Assembly: GCA_964428895.1 (NCBI GenBank)
Contig: CAYRZU010000108.1
Location: 1 to 7,493 of the forward strand
Length of the DNA: 7,493 nucleotides
Source: HyVt-337 sp964428895
GTDB taxonomy: Bacteria; Planctomycetota; Phycisphaerae; SM23-33
Direction of reading: 5' to 3'
Positions 1 to 6,613 of this stretch are shown here, in pieces. Below the pieces are notes generated by a model that was not told the origin of the DNA, did no database searches, and saw nothing but the letters and a program-made list of their open reading frames with translations. Position 1 is the stretch's first letter; every line of letters begins with the position of its first letter. Position numbers and translations under genes: made by a program.

Positions 1-2867
1 CGACCAACAACATTTTCTCGCCGGCCAGCGGTTCACCTATCGCCATGCCGATGCAGGACATCGTGCTGGGCGGCTACTACCTGACCGTGGACCAGGGCTC
101 GACCTTTGTCGATTCCTCCGTGAAGACGATCACTCATTCCGACGGCCAAGAGTACCCGGCGTTCCGTCATCCGGCCGAGGCGATCACGGCCTACGAGATG
201 GGCCGCATCGGCATGCAGGCCAAGGTGATTATTCGACTGTCCGAAGAGCAGGACATCGTTGAGGAAGATCGCACGTATCACCCGGAGAACCGTCGGATTC
301 TGTCGACGGCCGGTCGCTGCATTTTCAACGACATCCTCCCCGAGGGCATGCCGTTCTATAACCTCTCGTTGGGCGCCAAGGGCATCAGTCGCGTCATCAG
401 CGACTGTCATCACCTGATCGGTCGGGCGTCGACCATCGATCTGCTGGACGAAATCAAGGCGTTGGGATTCAAGTACTCGACACTGGCGGGCATCTCGTTC
501 GGCATTCGCGACGCGAGAATTCCGGAGCAGAAGGCCGACATTCTCGACAAGGCCCAGAACCGCGTCGACAGCATCGAAGAAGACTTCCGCGCCGACGCCA
601 TTACCGACGGCGAGCGGTACAACCAGATCATTGACGTTTGGATTCACGCTCGTGAAGAGGTCACCAAGGCGTTGCTGCGGGCGTTGCAGACCGATTCCCG
701 CGAGAACGACGACAAGTACCTCAATCCGATTTGGATGATGTTCCACTCCAACGCGCGTGGCAACATGGACCAGATTCGTCAGCTTGCCGGCATGCGTGGC
801 CTGATGAGTAAACCGTCCGGCGAGATTATCGAAGCGCCGATTAAGGCCAACTTCCGCGAAGGCCTGACCATTCTGGAGTACTTCGGTTCCACCCACGGCG
901 CGCGAAAGGGTCTGGCCGATACCGCTCTCAAGACGGCGGACTCCGGTTACCTGACCCGGAAACTGGCCGACGTTGCCCAGAACGTGGTGGTCACTCAGGT
1001 GGACTGCAAGACCCTCAAGGGCATTCCCAAGAGCGCCATCTACAAGGGCGAGCAGGTTGACGTGCCCCTCAGCGACATGATTGTGGGCCGGGCCGCTCGT
1101 GAGAACATCGTCAATCCGCTGACCGACGAGGTGATCGTCAAAGAAAACAAGATCATCACCAAGGACGCGGCCGCCCAGATCGAAGAGCTCGGCATGGAGT
1201 CGATTCGCGTTCGCAGCCCGCTGACGTGCGAAACGCCGCTCGGTTGCTGTGCGACCTGCTACGGCCGCGACTTGTCCACCGGACGCGTGGTGGAAGAGGG
1301 CACGGCGGTTGGCATCATCGGTGCTCAGTCGATTGGCGAACCGGGCACGCAGCTGACGATGCGGACGTTCCACACCGGCGGCGTCGCCACGCGGTCGGTT
1401 ATCGAAAACGAAATCTCCGCCGGCGCCAGCGGCACGATTCATTACCGTGAATTGAACGCGGTGGAAGTGGTCGTCAACCGCAAGAAGCAACTGGTGGCGC
1501 TAAAGCGAAACGGCGAGATCGCCATCCTGGACGACAAGAGCCGCGAACTGGAGAAGTACAAGGTCCGGTACGGCGCCGCGGTGCTGGTTTCCGACGGGCA
1601 GAAGGTTAAGGAAGGTGAAACGCTGGTCACATGGGACCCGCACCGAACGCCGATTCTGGCCGAAGCCGACGGTATCGTTCGCTTCCAGGATGTTGAAGAA
1701 GGCGAAACGGTCCGGATCGACGCCGAGCGCGGCGCCCGTCGCCTGGTGGTCATTGAGCACAAAGGCGAGAAGCACCCCCGAGTGGTCATCGAAGACAAGA
1801 CCGGCAAAGTGTTGGACTTCCACTACCTGCCGAGCAAGGCGCGTATCGAGGTCGAGGAAGGCCAGTCGGTCAAGCCGGGCGAACTGCTCGCCCGTCAGCC
1901 CCGTGAAATCGCCGGCACGCAGGACATCACCGCGGGCCTGCCGCGGGTGACCGAAGTGCTCGAAGCTCGCAAGCCGAAAGATCCGGCCGCGATGGCCGAG
2001 ATCTCGGGCCGCGTCGAGCTACGGACCGACAAGCGTCGCGGCAAGATGACGGTCATCGTTCGCAGTGAGTCGGGCATGGAGCGTGAACACCACGTCGCCC
2101 AGGACCGCCACCTGCTGGTGCACACGGGTGACTATGTCGAAGCCGGTGAGCCGCTGACGGAAGGCCCGTTGGTGCTGCAGGATATTCTTGCCATTCGCGG
2201 CGAGGAAGCCCTCCAGCAGTACCTGCTGGGCGAGGTCCAGAGCGTTTACCGGATGGCCGGTCAGAGCATCAACGACAAGCACATTGAGGTCATTCTGGCT
2301 CAGATGTTGCGGCGCGTGATGGTCGACAGCGTCGGCGACAGCAACCTGTTGCCCGGAGACGTTATTGACAAGTTCCAGTTCGTCGCAGAGAATAACCGTT
2401 TGCGCGGTGCGCTGAAGATCCTGGAACCAGGTGACACGTCGCTGGGTGCGGGCGCCATCGTCTCGAAAGAGAAGGTCGAGCAAGCCAACGCCGAGGCCGA
2501 GGCCGCCGGCGGACAGACCGCCAAGACGCGTCGGCCCAAGCCGGGAACCGCCAAGACGTTGCTGCTCGGGATCACCAAAGCCTCGTTGCAGTCGGATAGC
2601 TTCCTGTCAGCCGCCAGCTTCCAGGAAAGCACCAAGGTCTTCACCGAGGCGTCGCTGGCTGGCAAGATTGACGAGCTTCGCGGCCTGAAGGAGAACGTGA
2701 TCCTGGGTCACTTGATCCCGGCGGGCACGAGCTTCAAGCCGTATCTGGAAATGGAAATCAAACACAACGTGGAGTTCGGCGAGTTCGTCTCAGATGAGAC
2801 CGACACCGACTCCCTGACTGACGAGCAGATCACCCGAGCGGTTCAGCAGGCCCTGGCGGGTCAATAG
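1..2867 (+). CDS. rpoC: DNA-directed RNA polymerase beta' subunit, C-terminal part (5' truncated by window)
   Basis: Beta' is the catalytic large subunit of RNA polymerase. The frame is open from nt 3, beginning TNNIFSPASG, which aligns near E. coli residue 487. About a third of the protein, including the clamp zinc site and the NADFDGD magnesium loop, therefore lies upstream; the Met at nt 45 is internal. Visible residues number 954. In order, these are: the bridge helix (STHGARKGLADTALKTADSG, from nt 891); the second zinc site with Cys codons at 1005, 1227, 1248 and 1257; and the trigger loop MRTFHTGG with its catalytic His at 1371-1373. A large insertion resembling E. coli SI3 (about nt 1389-1922) follows, then the return motif DITAGLPRV at 1923. 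The C-terminal region contains LLGITKASLQSDSFLSAASF, preceded by a low-complexity Ala/Glu/Lys linker (about 2451-2558). All expected catalytic elements in this part are intact. The TAG stop lies 35 nt before rpsL, so co-transcription is likely. Confidence 0.98.
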   Translation, partial: TNNIFSPASGSPIAMPMQDIVLGGYYLTVDQGSTFVDSSVKTITHSDGQEYPAFRHPAEAITAYEMGRIGMQAKVIIRLSEEQDIVEEDRTYHPENRRILSTAGRCIFNDILPEGMPFYNLSLGAKGISRVISDCHHLIGRASTIDLLDEIKALGFKYSTLAGISFGIRDARIPEQKADILDKAQNRVDSIEEDFRADAITDGERYNQIIDVWIHAREEVTKALLRALQTDSRENDDKYLNPIWMMFHSNARGNMDQIRQLAGMRGLMSKPSGEIIEAPIKANFREGLTILEYFGSTHGARKGLADTALKTADSGYLTRKLADVAQNVVVTQVDCKTLKGIPKSAIYKGEQVDVPLSDMIVGRAARENIVNPLTDEVIVKENKIITKDAAAQIEELGMESIRVRSPLTCETPLGCCATCYGRDLSTGRVVEEGTAVGIIGAQSIGEPGTQLTMRTFHTGGVATRSVIENEISAGASGTIHYRELNAVEVVVNRKKQLVALKRNGEIAILDDKSRELEKYKVRYGAAVLVSDGQKVKEGETLVTWDPHRTPILAEADGIVRFQDVEEGETVRIDAERGARRLVVIEHKGEKHPRVVIEDKTGKVLDFHYLPSKARIEVEEGQSVKPGELLARQPREIAGTQDITAGLPRVTEVLEARKPKDPAAMAEISGRVELRTDKRRGKMTVIVRSESGMEREHHVAQDRHLLVHTGDYVEAGEPLTEGPLVLQDILAIRGEEALQQYLLGEVQSVYRMAGQSINDKHIEVILAQMLRRVMVDSVGDSNLLPGDVIDKFQFVAENNRLRGALKILEPGDTSLGAGAIVSKEKVEQANAEAEAAGGQTAKTRRPKPGTAKTLLLGITKASLQSDSFLSAASFQESTKVFTEASLAGKIDELRGLKENVILGHLIPAGTSFKPYLEMEIKHNVEFGEFVSDETDTDSLTDEQITRAVQQALAGQ

Positions 2868-2890
2868 CCGTTCGACGGATAGGTGAACAC

Positions 2891-2895
2891 GAGGA
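2891..2895 (+). promoter_or_regulatory. Ribosome binding site of rpsL
   Basis: GAGGA lies 7 nt before the ATG at 2903. It supports this start and independent initiation after the rpoC stop. Confidence 0.7.
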
Positions 2896-2902
2896 CGTAT
2901 CG

Positions 2903-3274
2903 ATGCCGACAATCAATCAACTGATTCGCAAACCTCGCCAGTTGCAGAAGGCCAAGAAGAAGAACCTGGCTCTGGAGCAGTGCCCGCAGCGGCGGGGCGT
3001 GTGCCTCTTGGTTAAGACCGTCACGCCCAAGAAGCCTAATTCGGCGCTGCGGAAAGTCGCCCGAGTTCGGCTGAGCAACGGCAAAGAAGTGACTGCCTAT
3101 ATACCGGGCATCGATCACAACCTGCAGGAACACAGCATTGTGCTGGTTCGTGGCGGGCGTGTGCGGGACCTGCCCGGTGTGCGGTATCACATCGTGCGAG
3201 GCACGTTGGATGCCCTCGGCGTCGAAGGACGAAGACAGAGCCGCAGCAAGTATGGGGCCAAACGGCCCAAGTAA
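2903..3274 (+). CDS. rpsL: 30S ribosomal protein S12
   Basis: S12 lines the 30S decoding centre and helps check codon-anticodon pairing. The 123-residue product has the family's usual length and hallmark blocks: MPTINQLIRKPR at the N-terminus, CPQRRGVC (27-34), TPKKPNSALRK (41-51), DHNLQEHS (71-78), GGRVRDLPGVRYH (84-96) and SKYGAKRPK at the end. Lys43, the classic streptomycin-contact residue, is kept. Residue 88, normally Lys in GGRVKDLPGVRYH, is Arg (codon CGG, 3164-3166). In E. coli and Mycobacterium, Lys-to-Arg here is a known streptomycin-resistance change. Asp89, which is methylthiolated in E. coli, is retained. The start is supported by GAGGA 7 nt upstream. rpsG follows after 23 nt, the usual str-operon arrangement. 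Confidence 0.98.
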   Translation: MPTINQLIRKPRQLQKAKKKNLALEQCPQRRGVCLLVKTVTPKKPNSALRKVARVRLSNGKEVTAYIPGIDHNLQEHSIVLVRGGRVRDLPGVRYHIVRGTLDALGVEGRRQSRSKYGAKRPK

Positions 3275-3297
3275 GGCCTCAGACGGGATCGCGGATT

Positions 3298-3774
3298 ATG
3301 GCATATAAGAGGTTCACAGCATCGGTTCAGCAGTTGACGCCGGACCCAAAGTTTCACAGCAAGATGATCAGCAAGGTCATCAACTACTTCATGCTGGACG
3401 GCAAGAAGTCGGTCGCCCGCAAGATGGTCTATGACGCGCTGGATATCATTGGCGGCAAGATCAAGGACGCCCCTCCGGATGAAGTGCTGGAAAAGGCCGT
3501 CGGCAATCTCAAGCCGATGATTCAGGTCCGCTCCAAGCGTGTCGGTGGCGCCAACTATCAGGTACCGATGCAGGTCAACGCTAAGCGTCAATTGTCGCTG
3601 GCGCTTCGCTGGCTTCGCGACTCGGTTCGGAGCGGCTCGGGCCGTCCGACGTGTCAGCGTCTGGCGAAGGAACTGATGGATGCATACAACGGTGAAGGCG
3701 CCGCCATGACGATGCGTGAGAACGTGCATCGCATGGCCGAGGCCAATAAGGCCTTCGCGCACTTCGCTTGGTAG
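3298..3774 (+). CDS. rpsG: 30S ribosomal protein S7
   Basis: S7 nucleates assembly of the 30S head by binding the 3' domain of 16S rRNA and contacts the E-site tRNA. The 158-residue product matches the common bacterial length; E. coli K-12 has a longer C-terminal tail that is absent here. Family blocks are LTPDPKFHSKMISKVIN (13-29), MLDGKKSVARKMVYDAL (32-48), RSKRVGGANYQVPMQV (78-93), ALRWL (102-106) and the C-terminal VHRMAEANKAFAHFAW. The extreme N-terminus (MAYKRFTASVQQ) differs from the common MPRR-type start. The ATG is the first in frame after the rpsL stop. A modest GGGA lies 9 nt upstream (3285-3288). The rpsL-rpsG gap is only 23 nt, too short for an E. coli-style S7 operator of about 100 nt. 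If S7 feedback exists here, its site must lie elsewhere. Confidence 0.97.
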   Translation: MAYKRFTASVQQLTPDPKFHSKMISKVINYFMLDGKKSVARKMVYDALDIIGGKIKDAPPDEVLEKAVGNLKPMIQVRSKRVGGANYQVPMQVNAKRQLSLALRWLRDSVRSGSGRPTCQRLAKELMDAYNGEGAAMTMRENVHRMAEANKAFAHFAW

Positions 3775-3798
3775 TTGTGGTCTTAGACAACTTAGCCG

Positions 3799-3821
3799 GT
3801 CGGCCCGCTCATCGGGCCGAC
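3799..3821 (+). other. Perfect 9-bp hairpin after rpsG
   Basis: GTCGGCCCG (3799-3807) and CGGGCCGAC (3813-3821) are exact inverted complements around the 5-nt loop CTCAT, 24 nt after the rpsG stop. It is followed by AAAAACGG rather than a T-tract, so it is not a standard intrinsic terminator. On the opposite strand no T-tract follows either. It could stabilise the 3' end of a processed rpsL-rpsG message, or act as a pause or protein-binding site. Confidence 0.6.
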
Positions 3822-3840
3822 AAAAACGGTGTTGGTTGAA

Positions 3841-3890
3841 TCGTCGCTCGCCCGTTGGGGCGGACGACCCCGGTCCTGAAGGGGCCGGGG
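3841..3890 (+). other. Two adjacent GC-rich stem-loops
   Basis: The first stem pairs TCGTC (3841-3845) and CGCCC (3849-3853) with GGGCG and GACGA (3858-3867), with a 3-nt bulge GCT and loop GTTG. The second begins at the next base: CCCCGGTCC (3868-3876) pairs with GGGCCGGGG (3882-3890), including one G-U, around loop TGAAG. The two abut with no spacer, so they could stack coaxially in RNA. Confidence 0.45.
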
Positions 3891-4049
3891 CTCGAGAGAG
3901 ATAGAACAACCGGGCCGGCCTGCTCTTGGCACGCTGCACGGATATGCGGCGGGTCCTTAAGGTCGGCGTCCCTAGCGGGATGGCTCCACTCCCTGGTTTG
4001 GAACGGATTCCGACCCCCAGTTTGCATGGGAACTGTCTGGCCGGATCGG

Positions 4050-4069
4050 CCGGGCGGGCCCTCGCCCGG
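4050..4069 (+). other. Hairpin just upstream of the fusA start
   Basis: CCGGGC (4050-4055) pairs with GCCCGG (4064-4069) around an 8-nt loop, ending 13 nt before the fusA ATG. The only weak Shine-Dalgarno-like bases, GGA at 4068-4070, partly lie in the 3' arm. The stem could therefore influence ribosome access. Confidence 0.4.
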
Positions 4070-4082
4070 ATATGAGTATCGA

Positions 4083-6161
4083 ATGGCAAAGGATCTAGCA
4101 CAACTTCGCAACATCGGCATCATGGCCCACATCGATGCCGGCAAGACCACGTGCACGGAGCGAATCCTGTACTTTGCCGGACGTACGTACAAGATCGGCG
4201 AGGTCCATGACGGCACGGCCGTTATGGACTACCTTACCGAAGAGCAGCAGCGGGGCATCACCATTACGTCCGCAGCCACCACGCTGGAATGGGACGGCTG
4301 CACGATCAACCTGATCGACACGCCCGGCCACGTGGACTTTACGATCGAAGTCGAACGGTCCCTTCGCGTTCTCGATGGGGCCGTTGCTGTTTTCTGCGCC
4401 GTCGGTGGCGTGGAAGCTCAATCGGAAACGGTCTGGCACCAGGCGGATCGTTACGGCGTGCCGCGTATTTGCTTCATCAACAAGATGGACCGCATGGGGG
4501 CCGACTTCGAGACCGTGGTCGACGAACTGGTCAGCCGGCTGGGAGCCAAGCCCATCATTCTGCAAATGCCTATCGGCGCCAGTGACGACTTCGTCGGTGA
4601 GATCGATCTGATCACCCGCAAGGCCTACAGCTACGTCGATGCCGACGTGGCCAAGGACCGACACGAAATCGAGATTCCTGCGGAGCTGCACGACGATGTC
4701 GAACTGCATCGGCACGAGCTGATCGAACGGGCCGCCGATTTCGACGATGAGTTGATGGACAAGTTCCTTCACGACGAAGCGATCGACGACGAGTTGATTT
4801 ACCGAGCCATTCGAACCGGCACGATTGCCGGCGAACTTCACCCGGTGCTGTGCGGATCGGCCCTGAAGCACCAGGGGGTGCGACTCCTGCTGGATGCCAT
4901 TGTGCAGTATTTGCCCAGCCCGTTGGACGTGCCACCGGTGACGGGCCATGAGGAGATCGACAGCGACACGCTCGTCGAACGGCCTTGCGATCCGGACGCG
5001 CCGTTCTGTGCGTTGGTCTTCAAGATCACGTCCGACCAGCACGGCGACCTGAACTTCGCCCGCATCTACAGCGGCACGCTGACCACCGGCACACGCGTGT
5101 TCAACAGTACGCAGCGCACCAAGGAGAACGTCGCCCGCATTTGGGAGATGCACGCCAAGCAGCGAATCAAGCGGGATGAAGCCGTCGCCGGCGACATCGT
5201 GGCGCTGGTGGGCCTTCGCAAGAGTCTCACCGGCGACACCCTTTGCGAGATGCGAGAGCATGTGGTGCTGGAGCGGCTGGAGTTCCCCGAGCCGGTCATC
5301 ACCATGTCCATCGAGCCCCGGACCAACGCCGACAAGCAACGGCTGTCCGAAGCGCTGACGGTGCTGCGGCGAGAAGACCCCAGCTTCCAATACCGTTACG
5401 ACGAAGAAACCGGCCAGAGCACGATTTCCGGCATGGGCGAGCTGCATCTGGAGATCATCAAGAACAAACTGACTCGCGACATCGGCGTGGACGTCCGCGT
5501 CGGTCGGCCTTCGGTGGCCTACAAGGAAACCATCACGGAGACCGCCGAGAAGGAAGGGCGATTCATTCGCCAGACCGGCGGCCGTGGACAGTACGGCGTG
5601 GTGACGCTCCGCATCGAGCCCTACGCCGAGGCCGACAGCGAACACCGCATTGTCTTCGAGAGCGACATCAAAGGCGGCGCGATTTCGAAGGACTACATCC
5701 CTTCGGTGGAAGAGGGCGTTCGGGCGGCGGCCACCAGCGGCGTCTTAACCGGTTGCTATCCGATGGTTAACGTTAAGGTAACGCTGCTGGACGGCAAGGA
5801 GCACTCGGAAGACTCCAGCGATATCGCCTTCCAGCAGGCGGGCGTGTTGGCTTTCAACGCTGCGGCCGCTGCGGCGAGCCCGGCATTGCTTGAACCGGTG
5901 ATGCGCGTGCAGGTCAGCACCCCGGAAGATTACCTGGGAGCGGTCACGAACGATCTGGCCCGTCGACGCGGCGAGATCTGCCAGACCGAACTGCGTGGGC
6001 GGTTCCGCGTGGTCACGGCGACGGCGCCGCTGTCGGAGATGTTCGGCTACGCGACGGAATTGCGATCGCTGACGCAGGGACGCGCATCCTACACCATGGA
6101 ACCGGATAGCTATGCGGCGGTCCCGCCTCAAGTGGCCCGGTCGATCCTGGCAGCGTTTTGA
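4083..6161 (+). CDS. fusA: Elongation factor G
   Basis: EF-G is the GTPase that drives tRNA-mRNA translocation and, with RRF, ribosome recycling. The 692-residue product is close to the usual length of about 700. Domain I shows G1 AHIDAGKT (15-22), the switch I region EEQQRGITITSAATT (53-67), G3 DTPGH (79-83) with the catalytic His83, G4 NKMD (133-136) and G5 GSA (258-260). Domain II covers about 300-400. Domain III includes STISGMGELHLEI (446-458). Domain IV includes RQTGGRGQYG (496-505) and HSEDSSDIAF (574-583). Domain V carries DLARRRGEI (624-632) and LSEMFGYATELRSLTQGRAS (650-669). Residue 24 is Cys where Thr is common (GKTTC versus GKTTT). The ATG at 4083 gives the expected start MAKDLAQLRNIGIMAH. 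Longer in-frame starts would add about 76 residues unlike the family. No strong Shine-Dalgarno is present. tuf does not follow. Confidence 0.97.
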   Translation: MAKDLAQLRNIGIMAHIDAGKTTCTERILYFAGRTYKIGEVHDGTAVMDYLTEEQQRGITITSAATTLEWDGCTINLIDTPGHVDFTIEVERSLRVLDGAVAVFCAVGGVEAQSETVWHQADRYGVPRICFINKMDRMGADFETVVDELVSRLGAKPIILQMPIGASDDFVGEIDLITRKAYSYVDADVAKDRHEIEIPAELHDDVELHRHELIERAADFDDELMDKFLHDEAIDDELIYRAIRTGTIAGELHPVLCGSALKHQGVRLLLDAIVQYLPSPLDVPPVTGHEEIDSDTLVERPCDPDAPFCALVFKITSDQHGDLNFARIYSGTLTTGTRVFNSTQRTKENVARIWEMHAKQRIKRDEAVAGDIVALVGLRKSLTGDTLCEMREHVVLERLEFPEPVITMSIEPRTNADKQRLSEALTVLRREDPSFQYRYDEETGQSTISGMGELHLEIIKNKLTRDIGVDVRVGRPSVAYKETITETAEKEGRFIRQTGGRGQYGVVTLRIEPYAEADSEHRIVFESDIKGGAISKDYIPSVEEGVRAAATSGVLTGCYPMVNVKVTLLDGKEHSEDSSDIAFQQAGVLAFNAAAAAASPALLEPVMRVQVSTPEDYLGAVTNDLARRRGEICQTELRGRFRVVTATAPLSEMFGYATELRSLTQGRASYTMEPDSYAAVPPQVARSILAAF

Positions 6162-6162
6162 C

Positions 6163-6190
6163 GGAAAAAGTTTTGAAAATGCAAAAAAAG
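6163..6190 (+). promoter_or_regulatory. A-tract region resembling an UP element
   Basis: A short AT-rich island with several A or T runs, including seven consecutive A at 6183-6189, sits just upstream of the TTGACA box. Such A-tracts at about -60 to -45 typically bind the RNA polymerase alpha C-terminal domain and boost ribosomal promoters. The island stands out from the GC-rich surroundings. Confidence 0.5.
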
Positions 6191-6203
6191 TGCCAAGTGG
6201 AAT

Positions 6204-6231
6204 TTGACATAGGAATTTTTCTCGCTATCCT
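6204..6231 (+). promoter_or_regulatory. Sigma70-type promoter for the rpsJ (S10) operon
   Basis: A perfect -35 box TTGACA (6204-6209) is followed after 16 nt by TATCCT (6226-6231), which matches the TATAAT consensus at 4 of 6 positions. The likely start of transcription is about 6238, giving a leader of roughly 60 nt before rpsJ. The site lies in the 135-nt gap after fusA. No terminator is visible for fusA, so this promoter may add to readthrough from upstream. Confidence 0.7.
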
Positions 6232-6284
6232 AGACGAACTCTGCATTTAGAGGGAAGTGCGGGTGCGCTACGCCAACAAGGCAA

Positions 6285-6290
6285 AGAGGT
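6285..6290 (+). promoter_or_regulatory. Ribosome binding site of rpsJ
   Basis: AGAGGT ends 6 nt before the ATG at 6297. It is one of the better Shine-Dalgarno matches in the window and fixes the rpsJ start. Confidence 0.7.
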
Positions 6291-6296
6291 AAATCC

Positions 6297-6605
6297 ATGA
6301 ACACGGACAAGATACGGATCCGGATGGAAGCCTACGACCACCGGTCGTTGGATGCCTCGGCGAAAGAAATCGTCGATCACGCAGAACGAACAGGCGCACG
6401 CGTACGCGGGCCTATTCCACTGCCCACACGCATCGAACGTTACACGGTGTTGCGTAGCCCCCACGTGAACAAGAAGTCGCGAGAGCAGTTCGAGATGCGA
6501 ACGCACAAGCGCATCATCGACATTTATGAACCGACCGTTCGGACGATCGAGGCGCTGAACCGCCTGGTCGTGCCGGCCGGTGTGTTCGTGAAGATTAAGG
6601 CATAG
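6297..6605 (+). CDS. rpsJ: 30S ribosomal protein S10 (NusE)
   Basis: S10 sits in the 30S head. Off the ribosome, as NusE, it binds NusB and NusG in transcription antitermination and transcription-translation coupling. The product has 102 residues, the normal length. Diagnostic blocks are IRIRMEAYDHRSLD (6-19), RTGARVRGPIPLPTRIERYT (31-50), SPHVNKKSREQFEMRTHKR (54-72) and the C-terminal LVVPAGVFVKIKA. The start is fixed by AGAGGT 6 nt upstream and by the IRIR strand close to the N-terminus. It is the first gene after the TTGACA/TATCCT promoter, so it heads the S10 operon. Its TAG stop overlaps the ribosome binding site of rplC. Confidence 0.97.
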   Translation: MNTDKIRIRMEAYDHRSLDASAKEIVDHAERTGARVRGPIPLPTRIERYTVLRSPHVNKKSREQFEMRTHKRIIDIYEPTVRTIEALNRLVVPAGVFVKIKA

Positions 6606-6608
6606 GTG
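6604..6608 (+). promoter_or_regulatory. Ribosome binding site of rplC overlapping the rpsJ stop
   Basis: AGGTG begins inside the rpsJ TAG (6603-6605) and lies 5 nt before the rplC ATG. This spacing favours re-initiation or translational coupling between S10 and L3. Confidence 0.65.
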
Positions 6609-6613
6609 CGGCG

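Larger units (their letters stand above)
3775..4082 (+). promoter_or_regulatory. Structured non-coding segment / probable fusA leader, function unknown
   Basis: This 308-nt gap between rpsG and fusA is by far the longest in an otherwise tight cluster. A frame in phase with fusA is open back to about 3855, but its translation does not look like EF-G or any protein family I recognise. Candidate stem-loops in order are 3799-3821, 3841-3867, 3868-3890, 3932-3951 (7 bp with one G-U), 3967-3982 (6 bp with one G-U), 3993-4020 and 4050-4069. No T-tract follows any of them. I saw no convincing sigma70 promoter, tRNA or known riboswitch. GC-rich DNA forms chance hairpins, so the density needs a shuffled control. 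The segment may be a regulatory leader, an RNA-processing region, or unconstrained spacer. Confidence 0.5.

Noticed and set aside
33..1490. 485-residue open frame on the minus strand opposite rpoC
   Set aside because: It lies wholly antisense to conserved rpoC codons, has a composition typical of a GC-rich codon-bias shadow, and matches no family I recognise.
2868..2878. Small inverted repeat CCGT/ACGG after the rpoC stop as a terminator
   Set aside because: The stem is only 4 bp with a 3-nt loop and no T-tract, and rpsL follows within 35 nt.
3926..3955. Possible promoter with TTGGCA (3926-3931) before fusA
   Set aside because: No -10-like hexamer occurs 15-19 nt downstream; the only AT-containing stretch (GATATG) is 9 nt away.
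3855..4082. Upstream in-frame extension of fusA by 76 residues
   Set aside because: The extension has no EF-G similarity and no ribosome binding site. The family N-terminus (MA..L..LRNIGIMAH) begins exactly at 4083.
3187..4101. 304-residue minus-strand frame covering rpsG and the 308-nt gap
   Set aside because: Most of it is antisense to rpsL and rpsG. The portion in the gap is Arg/Pro-rich and resembles translated non-coding GC-rich DNA.
4095..5645. 516-residue open frame on the minus strand opposite fusA
   Set aside because: It is antisense to conserved EF-G domains and is again a shadow of third-position GC bias, with no recognisable motif or ribosome binding site.
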